From Terriglobia bacterium (lineage in GTDB: Bacteria > Acidobacteriota > Terriglobia > Bryobacterales > Bryobacteraceae), in the NCBI GenBank assembly GCA_025363475.1, contig JANYDS010000023.1:124001-188000 (forward strand): a stretch of 64,000 bases of DNA. The letters run 5' to 3'. How positions within the stretch are numbered: position 1 is the first letter of the stretch; each line of letters starts with the position of its first letter. The notes below the pieces were generated by a model. The model did not search any database. It saw only the letters and a list, made by a program, of their open reading frames with translations, and was not told the origin of the DNA. Below are positions 56,644 to 64,000 of the stretch, piece by piece. The translations under genes and the position numbers were made by a program.

Positions 56644-58026
56644 TTGTCCGTCACCGACTACATTGCGCGCCTGGGCCTGATGGCGATGATTCTTGCCGTC
56701 AACGGCTTCTTCGCCGCCGCGGAAACGGCGCTGCTGACCGTTCGTGATTCGCGCCTGCGCCACCTCGCCGATGAGGGAGTTGCCGGTGCGAAGACAGCCC
56801 TTGCTCTGCTGGCCAAACCGGAAAAGCTGCTTTCCGTGACCCAGATCGGAGTGACACTGAACAGCCTGGCCCTCGGCTGGGCCGGTGAAGACACGCTCTA
56901 CGAAATCATGATGGCGCTCTTTCACCCGCTGCTCAGCACGGCAACGGCTTTCTACCTTCATGCGGCGGCGTTTGTGCTGTCATTCGCACTGATGACCTTC
57001 GCGCACGTAGTCATTGGCGAAGTAGTGCCGAAGAATGTAGCGATTGACCGGGCTGACAGGCTGGCCGTAGTTCTGGCGCCGGGCCTGATGGTTTTCTATC
57101 GCCTCACATCGTTTTTTGTCAATATCGTAGAGAGTTCAGCAAGTGCCATCACCGGCTTGATGGGCATTAAAGGCAGTCACCACCGCAGCGGGGGCCATTC
57201 TGCTGAGGAACTGAAACTGGTCGTGAGTTCCAGTCGCTTTGCCGGCAATCTGCCCAAAGCGGAGGAAGACATGATCCACCGCGTGCTCGATCTGGACGAT
57301 CTTTCGGTTCGCGAAATTATGATTCCACGGCGCGATATTGTCTCGGTTTCATCGAAAGCCACACTCGATCAGGTGCTTGAGGCCATGGTCCACAGCCAGC
57401 ATTCGCGGCTCCCGGTCTGGGAGACAAAACCGGAGCAAATGGTGGGCGCTGTTTTCTTCAAAGATATGCTGCGACTGTGGCATGAGCGCCGCGCCAGCAT
57501 TCGGTCTGGCCGGCCCGCGCCGCCGTTCTTCGTCAGTCACATCATCCGCAAGCCGCTCATTGTTCCGGAAACCAAACCTCTGATGCAGATGCTGGAAGAG
57601 TTTCGTCTGCGCCACTCGCATATGGCACTCGTTGTGGATGAATTTGGAACGGTCACCGGCTTGCTGACGGTGGAAGATGTGCTGGAACAGATAGTGGGTG
57701 AGATTGAAGATGAGTTTGACGATAAACTCACGCTTCCGCATGCCGAAGCAGATCATATTGAAATTGACGGGGCAACAAGTATCCGCGATTTTGCCTCGCT
57801 CTACGGCGTGGAACTGCCCGTGGATGCAGGGTTCGAAACAATCGCGGGATATCTGCTCTCGTGTTTTGGTTACATTCCCAAAGCCGGTGAGTGGGTCGAT
57901 TTTGAAGGCCGGCGTTTCAAAGTCGCGTCGGTAGACCGTAACCGCATTGCCCGCGTACACATAGACAAACGGTCCGAAGCGGCCGTCATCGGGGCGGAAG
58001 GAGAAACACCTGATGCTTGGTATTGA
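56644..58026 (+). CDS. CNNM/CorC (hemolysin C-like) membrane protein with CBS domains
   Basis: 460 residues from TTG 56644. DUF21/CNNM membrane domain (about 1-190) with NGFFAAAETALLTVRDSRL. Two CBS domains follow (about 205-345, including REIMIPRRDIV and SHMALVVDEFGTVTGLLTVEDVLEQIVGEI), then the CorC_HlyC transporter-associated domain (about 365-440). The family takes part in magnesium/cobalt homeostasis. TTG 56644 puts the first membrane helix at the normal place; earlier codons would overlap the divergent acylase gene. The stop overlaps the next gene by 14 bases. Confidence 0.9.
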   Translation: MSVTDYIARLGLMAMILAVNGFFAAAETALLTVRDSRLRHLADEGVAGAKTALALLAKPEKLLSVTQIGVTLNSLALGWAGEDTLYEIMMALFHPLLSTATAFYLHAAAFVLSFALMTFAHVVIGEVVPKNVAIDRADRLAVVLAPGLMVFYRLTSFFVNIVESSASAITGLMGIKGSHHRSGGHSAEELKLVVSSSRFAGNLPKAEEDMIHRVLDLDDLSVREIMIPRRDIVSVSSKATLDQVLEAMVHSQHSRLPVWETKPEQMVGAVFFKDMLRLWHERRASIRSGRPAPPFFVSHIIRKPLIVPETKPLMQMLEEFRLRHSHMALVVDEFGTVTGLLTVEDVLEQIVGEIEDEFDDKLTLPHAEADHIEIDGATSIRDFASLYGVELPVDAGFETIAGYLLSCFGYIPKAGEWVDFEGRRFKVASVDRNRIARVHIDKRSEAAVIGAEGETPDAWY

Positions 58027-59059
58027 TTCGCGTGCCGCCCGCGCCACCTGGACCGCAGCACTCGTGGTGTTGTCTCTCTGTCTAATCTACATGATGCGCG
58101 GGACGCTCCTGGTCTTCGTGATCGCCATGTTGCTGGCATGTCTTCTCTACCCGCTGATGGACATGATTGACCGCCTGCTGCCCACAAAGTCAAAGCTGCT
58201 TTCCGTAACCCTTACGTGGCTTGTGGTCATCGCGATCATGGCCGGCTTCAGTGTGTTCCTGGGTTCTGTTGTGGCCGAACAGGCAACCAGCCTCACCAAA
58301 GCCGGGCCTGCAATTTTGGAGCGCCTGAAGCAGCCACCCGTCAATACTTCAGCGGATTCTCATTCGCTCAAGGTGCAGATCAGCCGGATAATTGAAAACC
58401 AGCTTCGCGAGCACTATAACGAGATCGTCGGCATCGCCCCGCAGGTAACTCTCAAGGTGCTTTCCGCGTCGGGAAATCTGATTTATCTCATCCTGATTCC
58501 CATTCTGAGTTTCTTCATCCTGCGCGATGGCAGAAGCATCCGCGACGCTTTTTTAGATCTGTTAGAGGATTACCGCCCCTTGGCAGACGAGACCCTTTCT
58601 GACATTCATCTGCTGCTGCTCCAGTACATGCGCGCGCTGACCCTGCTCTGTTGCTCAACGTTCATTGTCTTTGCGGTTGTGATGAGTCTGATGGGCGTTC
58701 CCTATGCCATTCTTCTTGCCTCAGTAGCTTTTCCGCTCGAATTCATTCCCATGGTGGGTCCGCTCGCTGCGGCGATCATCATCATCGCAGTCACTATTGT
58801 CAGCGGATTTCCCCACCTGCTGTGGGTCGTGATGTTTCTTGCCGTATTCCGGATTTTCCAGGACTATGTCTTATCACCGCGGCTGATGAGCAGCAGTGTG
58901 GAACTGCATCCTTTCATGATTCTTTTCGGCGTTCTTGCCGGAGGGGAAGTGGGTGGAGTCGCGGGTATCTTCCTCAGCATCCCCACGCTTGCGATGATCC
59001 GCCTGCTGTACCACCGGCTTAGCCGGATGCGCGCTGTGCGCCGTCTCGGCGTCTCTTAA
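58013..59059 (+). CDS. AI-2E family transporter (PerM/YdiK-like permease)
   Basis: 348 residues, ~8 membrane segments. Typical opening helices LLVFVIAMLLACLLYPLMD, the central SGNLIYLILIPILSFFILRDG, and the conserved FIPMVGPLAAAI and GGEVGGVAGIFLSIPTLAMI segments. Members export small molecules or ions; the AI-2 name is historical and the substrate here is unknown. It is translationally coupled to the CNNM gene by a 14-base overlap. Confidence 0.92.
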   Translation: MLGIDSRAARATWTAALVVLSLCLIYMMRGTLLVFVIAMLLACLLYPLMDMIDRLLPTKSKLLSVTLTWLVVIAIMAGFSVFLGSVVAEQATSLTKAGPAILERLKQPPVNTSADSHSLKVQISRIIENQLREHYNEIVGIAPQVTLKVLSASGNLIYLILIPILSFFILRDGRSIRDAFLDLLEDYRPLADETLSDIHLLLLQYMRALTLLCCSTFIVFAVVMSLMGVPYAILLASVAFPLEFIPMVGPLAAAIIIIAVTIVSGFPHLLWVVMFLAVFRIFQDYVLSPRLMSSSVELHPFMILFGVLAGGEVGGVAGIFLSIPTLAMIRLLYHRLSRMRAVRRLGVS

Positions 59060-59123
59060 AAAGCCCGCCGCAACTAAGCGCACTCGTGTGCGTTTAACTT
59101 TACAGGCGGTACATACGGAAATC

Positions 59124-60845
59124 ATGTTGCGGAAAACTCCTGCTGGTCTTTGCCTGCTCCTGTTTGCAGCAGTCATTGCCACATCTCAAACCCCGCAGAA
59201 ACAGAACAGACCCCTTGTTGTTCATGCCCTCAACCGACTGACTTTTGGCCCGCGCCCCGGTGATGTGGAAGCGGTGATGGCTGAGGGCCTTGACCACTGG
59301 CTTGACCGTCAGCTGCACCCTGAAACTATTGCGGAAAACCCGGCACTTGAAGCCAAACTGGCGCCTCTTGATTCGCTCCGAATGAGCACAGCAGAAATGG
59401 CGCAGCACTACCCGACAAAGCAGATGCTCAAGGCCATGACCACCGGCAGGTTATCTAAACCATCTGACCCCGAGCTTCGTTATGCCATTCAGTCACTGAT
59501 CGACCGGCGTGAAGAGAACGCTGGCAAAGCCCTGGCACCTGCCCAGCCTTTCCCAGGCAGCTTTACCGAGCAACTGACAGCCCTTGAGTCCCTCTCCGGG
59601 GCAGAACAGATGAAGGCGCTGGACGAACTGCCGGATAACGTCCGCCGCAAGTTGTTCGATGCTGCCGCACCGCAACTGCGCCGCCGCATTCAGCTCTTAA
59701 ACGGCCCGAACCGTATGCCGGCGCTCGACCTCACAGAGGCCAAACTGCTTCGCGCGGTATCAAGCGACCGCCAGCTCGAAGAAGTGCTTGCCGATTTCTG
59801 GTTCAATCACTTCAACGTCAATCTCGATAAGGGTGCGGATAAGAATCTGCTCACCACATATGAGCGCGAAGCCATACGTCCGCATGTGCTCGGTCGCTTT
59901 GAGGATCTGCTGCTGGCGACAGCGCAGAGTCCGGCCATGTTGTTCTACCTCGACAACTGGGAATCGGCTGGCCCGGGAACTGCGAAGAGTCCCCGCAAGC
60001 AGGGTCTCAATGAAAACTACGGCCGCGAACTGATGGAGCTTCACACCCTGGGCGTCGATGGCGGTTACACCCAGCAGGACGTGACCGAAGTAGCGCGCTG
60101 CTTTACCGGCTGGACAATTCGCCAGCCCCAGCAGGCAGGCACCTTCGACTTCAATCCGCGGCTCCACGACACGGGTGAAAAACACGTCCTGGGAGAAACA
60201 ATTCCAGCGGGCGGAGGCATGTCTGATGGCGTGAGAGTAATCGAAATTCTGGCCCATCACCCCGCCACCGCGCGCTTCATTTCGCGCAGTCTGGCAGTTC
60301 GTTTCGTTTCGGATAACCCGCCCGAAACTCTGATCACGAAAATGGCGAAAACATTTACCTCAACCGACGGCGATCTGCTGGAAGTGATGAAAACCCTGGT
60401 CCGCTCTCCTGAATTCCGCGATCCTGCCACCTTCGGTTCCAAAGTGAAATCGCCGCTCGAACTCATCGCCAGTGCTATCCGCGCCGTGAACGGGGATATC
60501 GATTATTCGCAAGCCTTGTCTGATCAGCTTCGGCAGCTCGGGGAGCCGCTCTACCGCAAGATGGAACCGACTGGTTATTCCAATAGCGGTGCGGATTGGC
60601 TGAATTCGGCATCGCTGCTGGCGCGGATGAATTTTTCCCTCGCCCTGGTTCAGAATAAGATTCGCGGCGTCACAACCGAGCCCGTTCACGATGGTGAACC
60701 CGCCTCAATCGCGGAGGCCATTCTGTTCGCACCGCCCTCTTCAGCAACCCTCAGCGCGATACAGGCCGGGCTGGACCCCGGCAAACCCCAAGCCGTCCAA
60801 GTGGCCGGCTTGGTTCTTGGTTCTCCGGAATTTCAGCACAGGTAA
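59124..60845 (+). CDS. DUF1800 family exported protein
   Basis: 573 residues from ATG 59124. Signal peptide (about 1-22), then the DUF1800 pattern HALNRLTFGPRPGDVEAVMAEGLDHWLDRQLHP at the start. FWFNHFNVNLDKGADK and NYGRELMELHTLGVDGGYTQQDV follow, then GWTI and a closing region of HisKA-like helices. Function unknown; nearly always paired with a DUF1501 gene, as here (gap of five bases). The open frame begins at 59088, but the signal peptide supports 59124. Confidence 0.93.
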   Translation: MLRKTPAGLCLLLFAAVIATSQTPQKQNRPLVVHALNRLTFGPRPGDVEAVMAEGLDHWLDRQLHPETIAENPALEAKLAPLDSLRMSTAEMAQHYPTKQMLKAMTTGRLSKPSDPELRYAIQSLIDRREENAGKALAPAQPFPGSFTEQLTALESLSGAEQMKALDELPDNVRRKLFDAAAPQLRRRIQLLNGPNRMPALDLTEAKLLRAVSSDRQLEEVLADFWFNHFNVNLDKGADKNLLTTYEREAIRPHVLGRFEDLLLATAQSPAMLFYLDNWESAGPGTAKSPRKQGLNENYGRELMELHTLGVDGGYTQQDVTEVARCFTGWTIRQPQQAGTFDFNPRLHDTGEKHVLGETIPAGGGMSDGVRVIEILAHHPATARFISRSLAVRFVSDNPPETLITKMAKTFTSTDGDLLEVMKTLVRSPEFRDPATFGSKVKSPLELIASAIRAVNGDIDYSQALSDQLRQLGEPLYRKMEPTGYSNSGADWLNSASLLARMNFSLALVQNKIRGVTTEPVHDGEPASIAEAILFAPPSSATLSAIQAGLDPGKPQAVQVAGLVLGSPEFQHR

Positions 60846-60850
60846 ACACC

Positions 60851-62110
60851 ATGGCTACTTCACGCCGTATTTTTCTTCGTAACTCCGCACTGGCTATGGC
60901 CGGTGTGGGCTCTGCGCCTTTATGGCTGCAGCGCGCGGCCTTCGCAGGTGAACAGCAGAACAAACGCCGCAAAGTTCTGGTGGCCATCCTGCAGCGCGGT
61001 GCTGCTGACGGCCTCAATATCGTCGTCCCGCACGGTGAACAGCGCTACTACGACCTTCGGCCCACGATCGCCATCCCCCGGCCTGCGGCGGGAATTGCGG
61101 TTGAAGACGCAGTGATTGACCTTGATGGATTCTTCGGTTTCAATCCAGCGCTCGCGGCACTCCAGCCGCTCTGGAAGAATCAGCAGCTTGCCATCATCCA
61201 CGCGGCCGGTTCCCCTGACCCCACGCGCTCCCACTTCGACGCGCAGGACTACATGGAATCTGGCACGCCCGGCCTGAAAGCCACGCCGGACGGCTGGTTG
61301 AACCGGGCCATACCAGCGGCAGGCAACACGGCATCACCCGTTCGCGCAGTAAGTCTGGGCCCTGCGCTGGCACGCACTATGCGCGGCGCCAATCGCGCAA
61401 TCGCGGTGGAAAGCCTGAGTAACTTCACCGTTCGTGACACAGGCGCTTCAAAGGCGCTGGAAGCAATGTATGCAACTTCGGGGGATCAGATCCTCGGTGG
61501 CACCGGGCGCGAAACCTTCGACGCCGTAGCGCTGCTGAAATCGCTTCAGAAAACACCTTATCAGCCGCAGGGCGGGGCAAACTATCCCAAGGGCCGCTTT
61601 GGCGACAGTATGAGACAAATCGCCCAGTTGATCAAGGCAGATGTCGGCGTTGAAGTCGCCTTTGCGGATATCGGCAACTGGGACACCCACGTCAACGAAG
61701 TAGGGCCAAGGGCTTCACTGGGACAATTGGCAAATGTGCTGCGCGATTTCGGTGATTCGCTCGCTGCGTTTCATCAGGATCTGGGCGATCTCATGGAAGA
61801 TGTCGTCGTTGTCACCATGTCAGAGTTCGGCCGCACAGCGAAAGAAAACGGCAACCGGGGCACCGATCACGGCCACGCCAACGCCATGCTGGTGCTGGGT
61901 GGTGGCGTGAAAGGCGGCAAAGTTTACGGCAAGTGGCCGGGGCTTGAAGCCGACCAGCTCTATGAGAACCGCGACCTCGCCTTAACCACTGATTTCCGTG
62001 ATGTGTTGAGTGAAGTCGTATCAACGCACCTCGGCAACCGGTCCATCGGCTCTGTGTTTCCCCACTACGCAGGAACAGCCGGGGATTTCCGCGGCTTTCT
62101 TTCCTCCTGA
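60851..62110 (+). CDS. DUF1501 family exported protein
   Basis: 419 residues. Twin-arginine signal (about 4-32, SRRIFLRNSALAMAG, cleavage after FA). DUF1501 is an alkaline-phosphatase-superfamily fold with VAILQRGAADGLNIVVP near the N-terminus, the SHFDAQDYMESG block, DIGNWDTHV, a TMSEFGRTAKENGNRGTDHGHAN metal motif and LVLGGGVKGG. Probably a periplasmic metal-dependent protein; partner of the preceding DUF1800 gene. The stop lies directly beside the stop of the convergent lipoprotein gene. Confidence 0.94.
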   Translation: MATSRRIFLRNSALAMAGVGSAPLWLQRAAFAGEQQNKRRKVLVAILQRGAADGLNIVVPHGEQRYYDLRPTIAIPRPAAGIAVEDAVIDLDGFFGFNPALAALQPLWKNQQLAIIHAAGSPDPTRSHFDAQDYMESGTPGLKATPDGWLNRAIPAAGNTASPVRAVSLGPALARTMRGANRAIAVESLSNFTVRDTGASKALEAMYATSGDQILGGTGRETFDAVALLKSLQKTPYQPQGGANYPKGRFGDSMRQIAQLIKADVGVEVAFADIGNWDTHVNEVGPRASLGQLANVLRDFGDSLAAFHQDLGDLMEDVVVVTMSEFGRTAKENGNRGTDHGHANAMLVLGGGVKGGKVYGKWPGLEADQLYENRDLALTTDFRDVLSEVVSTHLGNRSIGSVFPHYAGTAGDFRGFLSS

Positions 62111-63157
62111 TTATTTCCGAGGCAGAAATACAGTAACGTCCGCCGCTGCCAGCCCCTGCTCGCCGCAATAGGAATAAAACATGATGACCTTGCCGCCGTC
62201 TTCGGCCACAAACGGGTCGCGCAAAGCATGCTCCTTACCCTCCGATTCCCCTGCCTTCGAGGGGATCACCGGCAAGTCCACGCATTCCCACATTTCAAGC
62301 GGCCTGAGCACCTCAACTGCGGCTGACGCCTTCCAGGTCCGCCAATCGCCTTTCAGCGGCACAGCAGACATCATGATCCGTTCTGGAATATCACCGATCA
62401 CAGAAAAGAAAACATACAGGGTTTCCCCCCGCAGCACCACCCCCACATGGCGGACCACGGCGGCATAAATGCCCGAAGCAAACGGACTGGGCCCGGTTTC
62501 GTAGGGTCCGGTGAGTTCGCTTGCCTTGCCCAGCACTCCCAGCCTTCCCATGCTGTAATACGAACCCTGCCACGCGAACACCCGCAGGTAAGAATTTTTC
62601 TGGGTGATGCCGGGCTGCGGCGCGAAATTCAGACCGTCCGTTGAAATCGTAGTCTGGGAATATTGCGCGTACCGATTGTCGCGCATCCATTTCAGCGCTT
62701 CACGTGGTTCTGCCGGCCAGGCCTTCCCGTCAGTGAACATGCCATGGACAAACATCACCAGGCGCTTGTTCGCATCATCCACATAAACTTCAGGCGAAGC
62801 CACATGCGTATAAAGCGAATCCGGACTGCCCGCCGGATCAGGCTGGGGACGATAAAAGATCGTATCCTTCACGTTCAGCACACCCGGTTCATAGATTTTC
62901 CACGGACCCGCAACAGCATCCGCATATGCCATCCGGATGTGGTCGCCTTTATGGTGCGCGAAGTAAAGGTAGTAACGGCCCAGAGGATGCTGAATCCAGG
63001 CCGGGACACGGATCATCGAAGGGCCGTTGACGTTATCGCCCACGGTCTTCGACATCTCATAGGTGATCAGCGGACCCTGCGGCAATCGAATCGCCAGAGG
63101 CGACTGGCAAAAGCCGCAGCCTGTGAGTATCAGGGCAATTGTAAGCGTCCGCAGCAT
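62111..63157 (-). CDS. Putative lipoprotein with glycosidase-type beta-propeller fold
   Basis: 348 residues from ATG 63157. A short signal with lipobox LTGC (Cys14) suggests a lipid anchor. The body repeats propeller-like blades: MIRVPAWI, RYYLYFAHHKGDHIRMAYADAVAGPWKIY, VASPEVYVDDANKRLVMFVHG and the late RDPFVAEDGGKVIMFYSYCGE. This pattern (YYLYFAHH, GPW, aspartates per blade) resembles GH43/GH117-type five-blade hydrolases, but catalytic residues were not assigned. The frame stays open to 63865 only as a shadow of the dehydrogenase gene. Confidence 0.75.
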   Translation of the reverse strand: MLRTLTIALILTGCGFCQSPLAIRLPQGPLITYEMSKTVGDNVNGPSMIRVPAWIQHPLGRYYLYFAHHKGDHIRMAYADAVAGPWKIYEPGVLNVKDTIFYRPQPDPAGSPDSLYTHVASPEVYVDDANKRLVMFVHGMFTDGKAWPAEPREALKWMRDNRYAQYSQTTISTDGLNFAPQPGITQKNSYLRVFAWQGSYYSMGRLGVLGKASELTGPYETGPSPFASGIYAAVVRHVGVVLRGETLYVFFSVIGDIPERIMMSAVPLKGDWRTWKASAAVEVLRPLEMWECVDLPVIPSKAGESEGKEHALRDPFVAEDGGKVIMFYSYCGEQGLAAADVTVFLPRK

Positions 63158-63193
63158 ATAGGAATTTGAGTTCAGTCTACAGGAGATTACCAA

Positions 63194-64000
63194 TTGAAAG
63201 CCATACAGATTACAAGCGCCGGCGGCCCCTTTGAGCTGGTGGAGCGCGAACTCCCGGCACCCCCGCCAGCCTGGGTTCGCATCCGCGTTCATGCCTGTGG
63301 AATTTGCCACAGTGACATGCTGGCGAAGGAAGGTCACTGGCCCGGCGTTCAGTATCCGCGGGTTCCCGGTCATGAAGTAGCCGGGGTTATTGACGAACCC
63401 GGCGCGAATGTCACCACATGGAAAAAGGGTCAGCGCGTTGGAGTCGGCTGGTATGGCGGCCATTGCGGAGTTTGCAACCCCTGTCGCCGCGGCCAGTTTA
63501 TCCATTGCGCGAACGGTGCCATCACCGGCTTCTCTCGCGATGGCGGCTATGCCGAATACATGATTGCCCCCGCCCAGGCTCTGGCGCTGATCCCGGATGA
63601 GCTTACTTTCGCGGAAGCTGCGCCTCTCATGTGCGCCGGCGTTACAACCTTCAACGCCTTGCGACACGCCGGTGCCCAACCCGGCGATCTGGTCGCAGTT
63701 CAGGCAATCGGTGGTCTTGGCCATCTGGGTGTCCAGTACGCTTCCAAATTTGGCTTCCGCACCGTGGCGATCTCGCGCGGCACCAAGGCCCGTGAACTGG
63801 CCCTGCAACTCGGCGCGCACGCGTATATCGATTCCGAAACGCAGAATCCCGCCGAGGCTCTTCAAGCCATGGGTGGCGCGAAAGTGATCCTTGCGACATC
63901 TCCCAGCGCAAAAGCCATGACGGCGCTGGTGGGCGGGTTGGGTCTTGAAGGCAGGCTGCTGGTGGTTGGCGCGTCAGCCGAGCCGATTGAGATTTCCCCC
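63194..64000 (+). CDS. Zinc-dependent alcohol dehydrogenase (partial, cut by window end)
   Basis: 269 codons are visible from TTG 63194 (AGGAG eight bases upstream). MDR family: catalytic zinc ligands in HACGICHSDM and PGHEVAGV, structural zinc cysteines in GGHCGVCNPCRRGQFIHC, and the NAD(P) Rossmann loop GGLGHLGVQYA. The layout matches the CAD/AdhP-like group of NAD(P)-dependent alcohol dehydrogenases; the substrate cannot be told. The C-terminal ~70 residues lie beyond base 64000. Confidence 0.9.
   Translation, partial: MKAIQITSAGGPFELVERELPAPPPAWVRIRVHACGICHSDMLAKEGHWPGVQYPRVPGHEVAGVIDEPGANVTTWKKGQRVGVGWYGGHCGVCNPCRRGQFIHCANGAITGFSRDGGYAEYMIAPAQALALIPDELTFAEAAPLMCAGVTTFNALRHAGAQPGDLVAVQAIGGLGHLGVQYASKFGFRTVAISRGTKARELALQLGAHAYIDSETQNPAEALQAMGGAKVILATSPSAKAMTALVGGLGLEGRLLVVGASAEPIEISP

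Noticed and set aside
62111-63865. 584-codon open frame on the minus strand
   Set aside because: Its N-terminal 236 codons are antisense to the zinc alcohol dehydrogenase, which has a ribosome site and full motifs. A signal peptide marks the real start at 63157.

Overview
The window is a gene-dense bacterial chromosome segment of moderately high GC. The gene content suggests an Acidobacteriota member, probably Bryobacterales/Solibacter-like. Pointers are a DUF1800/DUF1501 secreted pair, a propeller-Y_Y_Y signalling protein, MlaD with C-terminal repeats, a PEP-CTERM-type exoprotein, a metallo-beta-lactamase/DUF3500 group and citramalate-based isoleucine synthesis. The taxon is an inference from family content only. 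Apart from scars at 0.8-1.4 kb and frameshifted genes at 51.8-53.5 kb, this is core chromosome.

Layout. 0-1.7 kb: accessory debris (a paralogous-family hypothetical gene, a broken brnT toxin gene joined to an IS21 transposase fragment). 1.7-5.8 kb: DUF1634/TauE permease, moaA, a zinc-ribbon protein, a TonB-type protein, a YdjC/ChbG deacetylase. 5.8-9.5 kb: an mlaEFD lipid-transport operon and a P1 peptidase. 9.6-16 kb: branched-chain amino acid operon ilvB-ilvN-ilvC-cimA-sdaA, preceded by a leader peptide with five Val codons in a row and an intrinsic terminator, i.e. a ribosome-mediated attenuator. 16-17 kb: trpS. 17-21.8 kb: two tandem KimA-like APC permeases behind a ydaO-type cyclic di-AMP riboswitch. 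21.8-31 kb: cca-type nucleotidyltransferase, rmuC, murJ-like, tpx, a YyaL-type thioredoxin-domain protein, a phosphoesterase, thiG, phzF-like. 31-40 kb: a Na+/solute symporter with a 55-residue one-TM partner, a VOC protein, a PAS sensor with no ATPase domain, a PD-(D/E)XK-like protein, and a three-gene operon of two metallo-beta-lactamase-fold hydrolases and a DUF3500 protein. 40-48.8 kb: amt-glnB, membrane MutS-like ATPase, tRNA-Val(CAC), and a cluster of an ArsC/Spx-like gene, rpoN, hpf and rapZ, then coaA. 48.7-54.3 kb: propeller-adenylate cyclase, two frameshifted genes, a GNAT acetyltransferase, a 19-codon Lys-rich ORF. 54.3-64 kb: penicillin acylase, CNNM/CBS protein, AI-2E family permease, DUF1800/DUF1501, a propeller lipoprotein, and an alcohol dehydrogenase cut by the window end.

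How the genes work together. In the ilv operon, serine deaminase makes pyruvate, the shared precursor of citramalate (to isoleucine) and acetolactate (to valine/leucine), and the leader peptide would sense Val/Leu/Ile supply. The riboswitch links two permeases to c-di-AMP, the usual potassium/osmotic signal. amt-glnB is the normal ammonium module, and rpoN-hpf-rapZ the normal sigma-54/hibernation/RNase-adapter cluster.

The strongest non-gene signals are the ilv attenuator, the c-di-AMP riboswitch, and a perfect 14-bp inverted repeat whose loop carries the start codon of the penicillin acylase gene.
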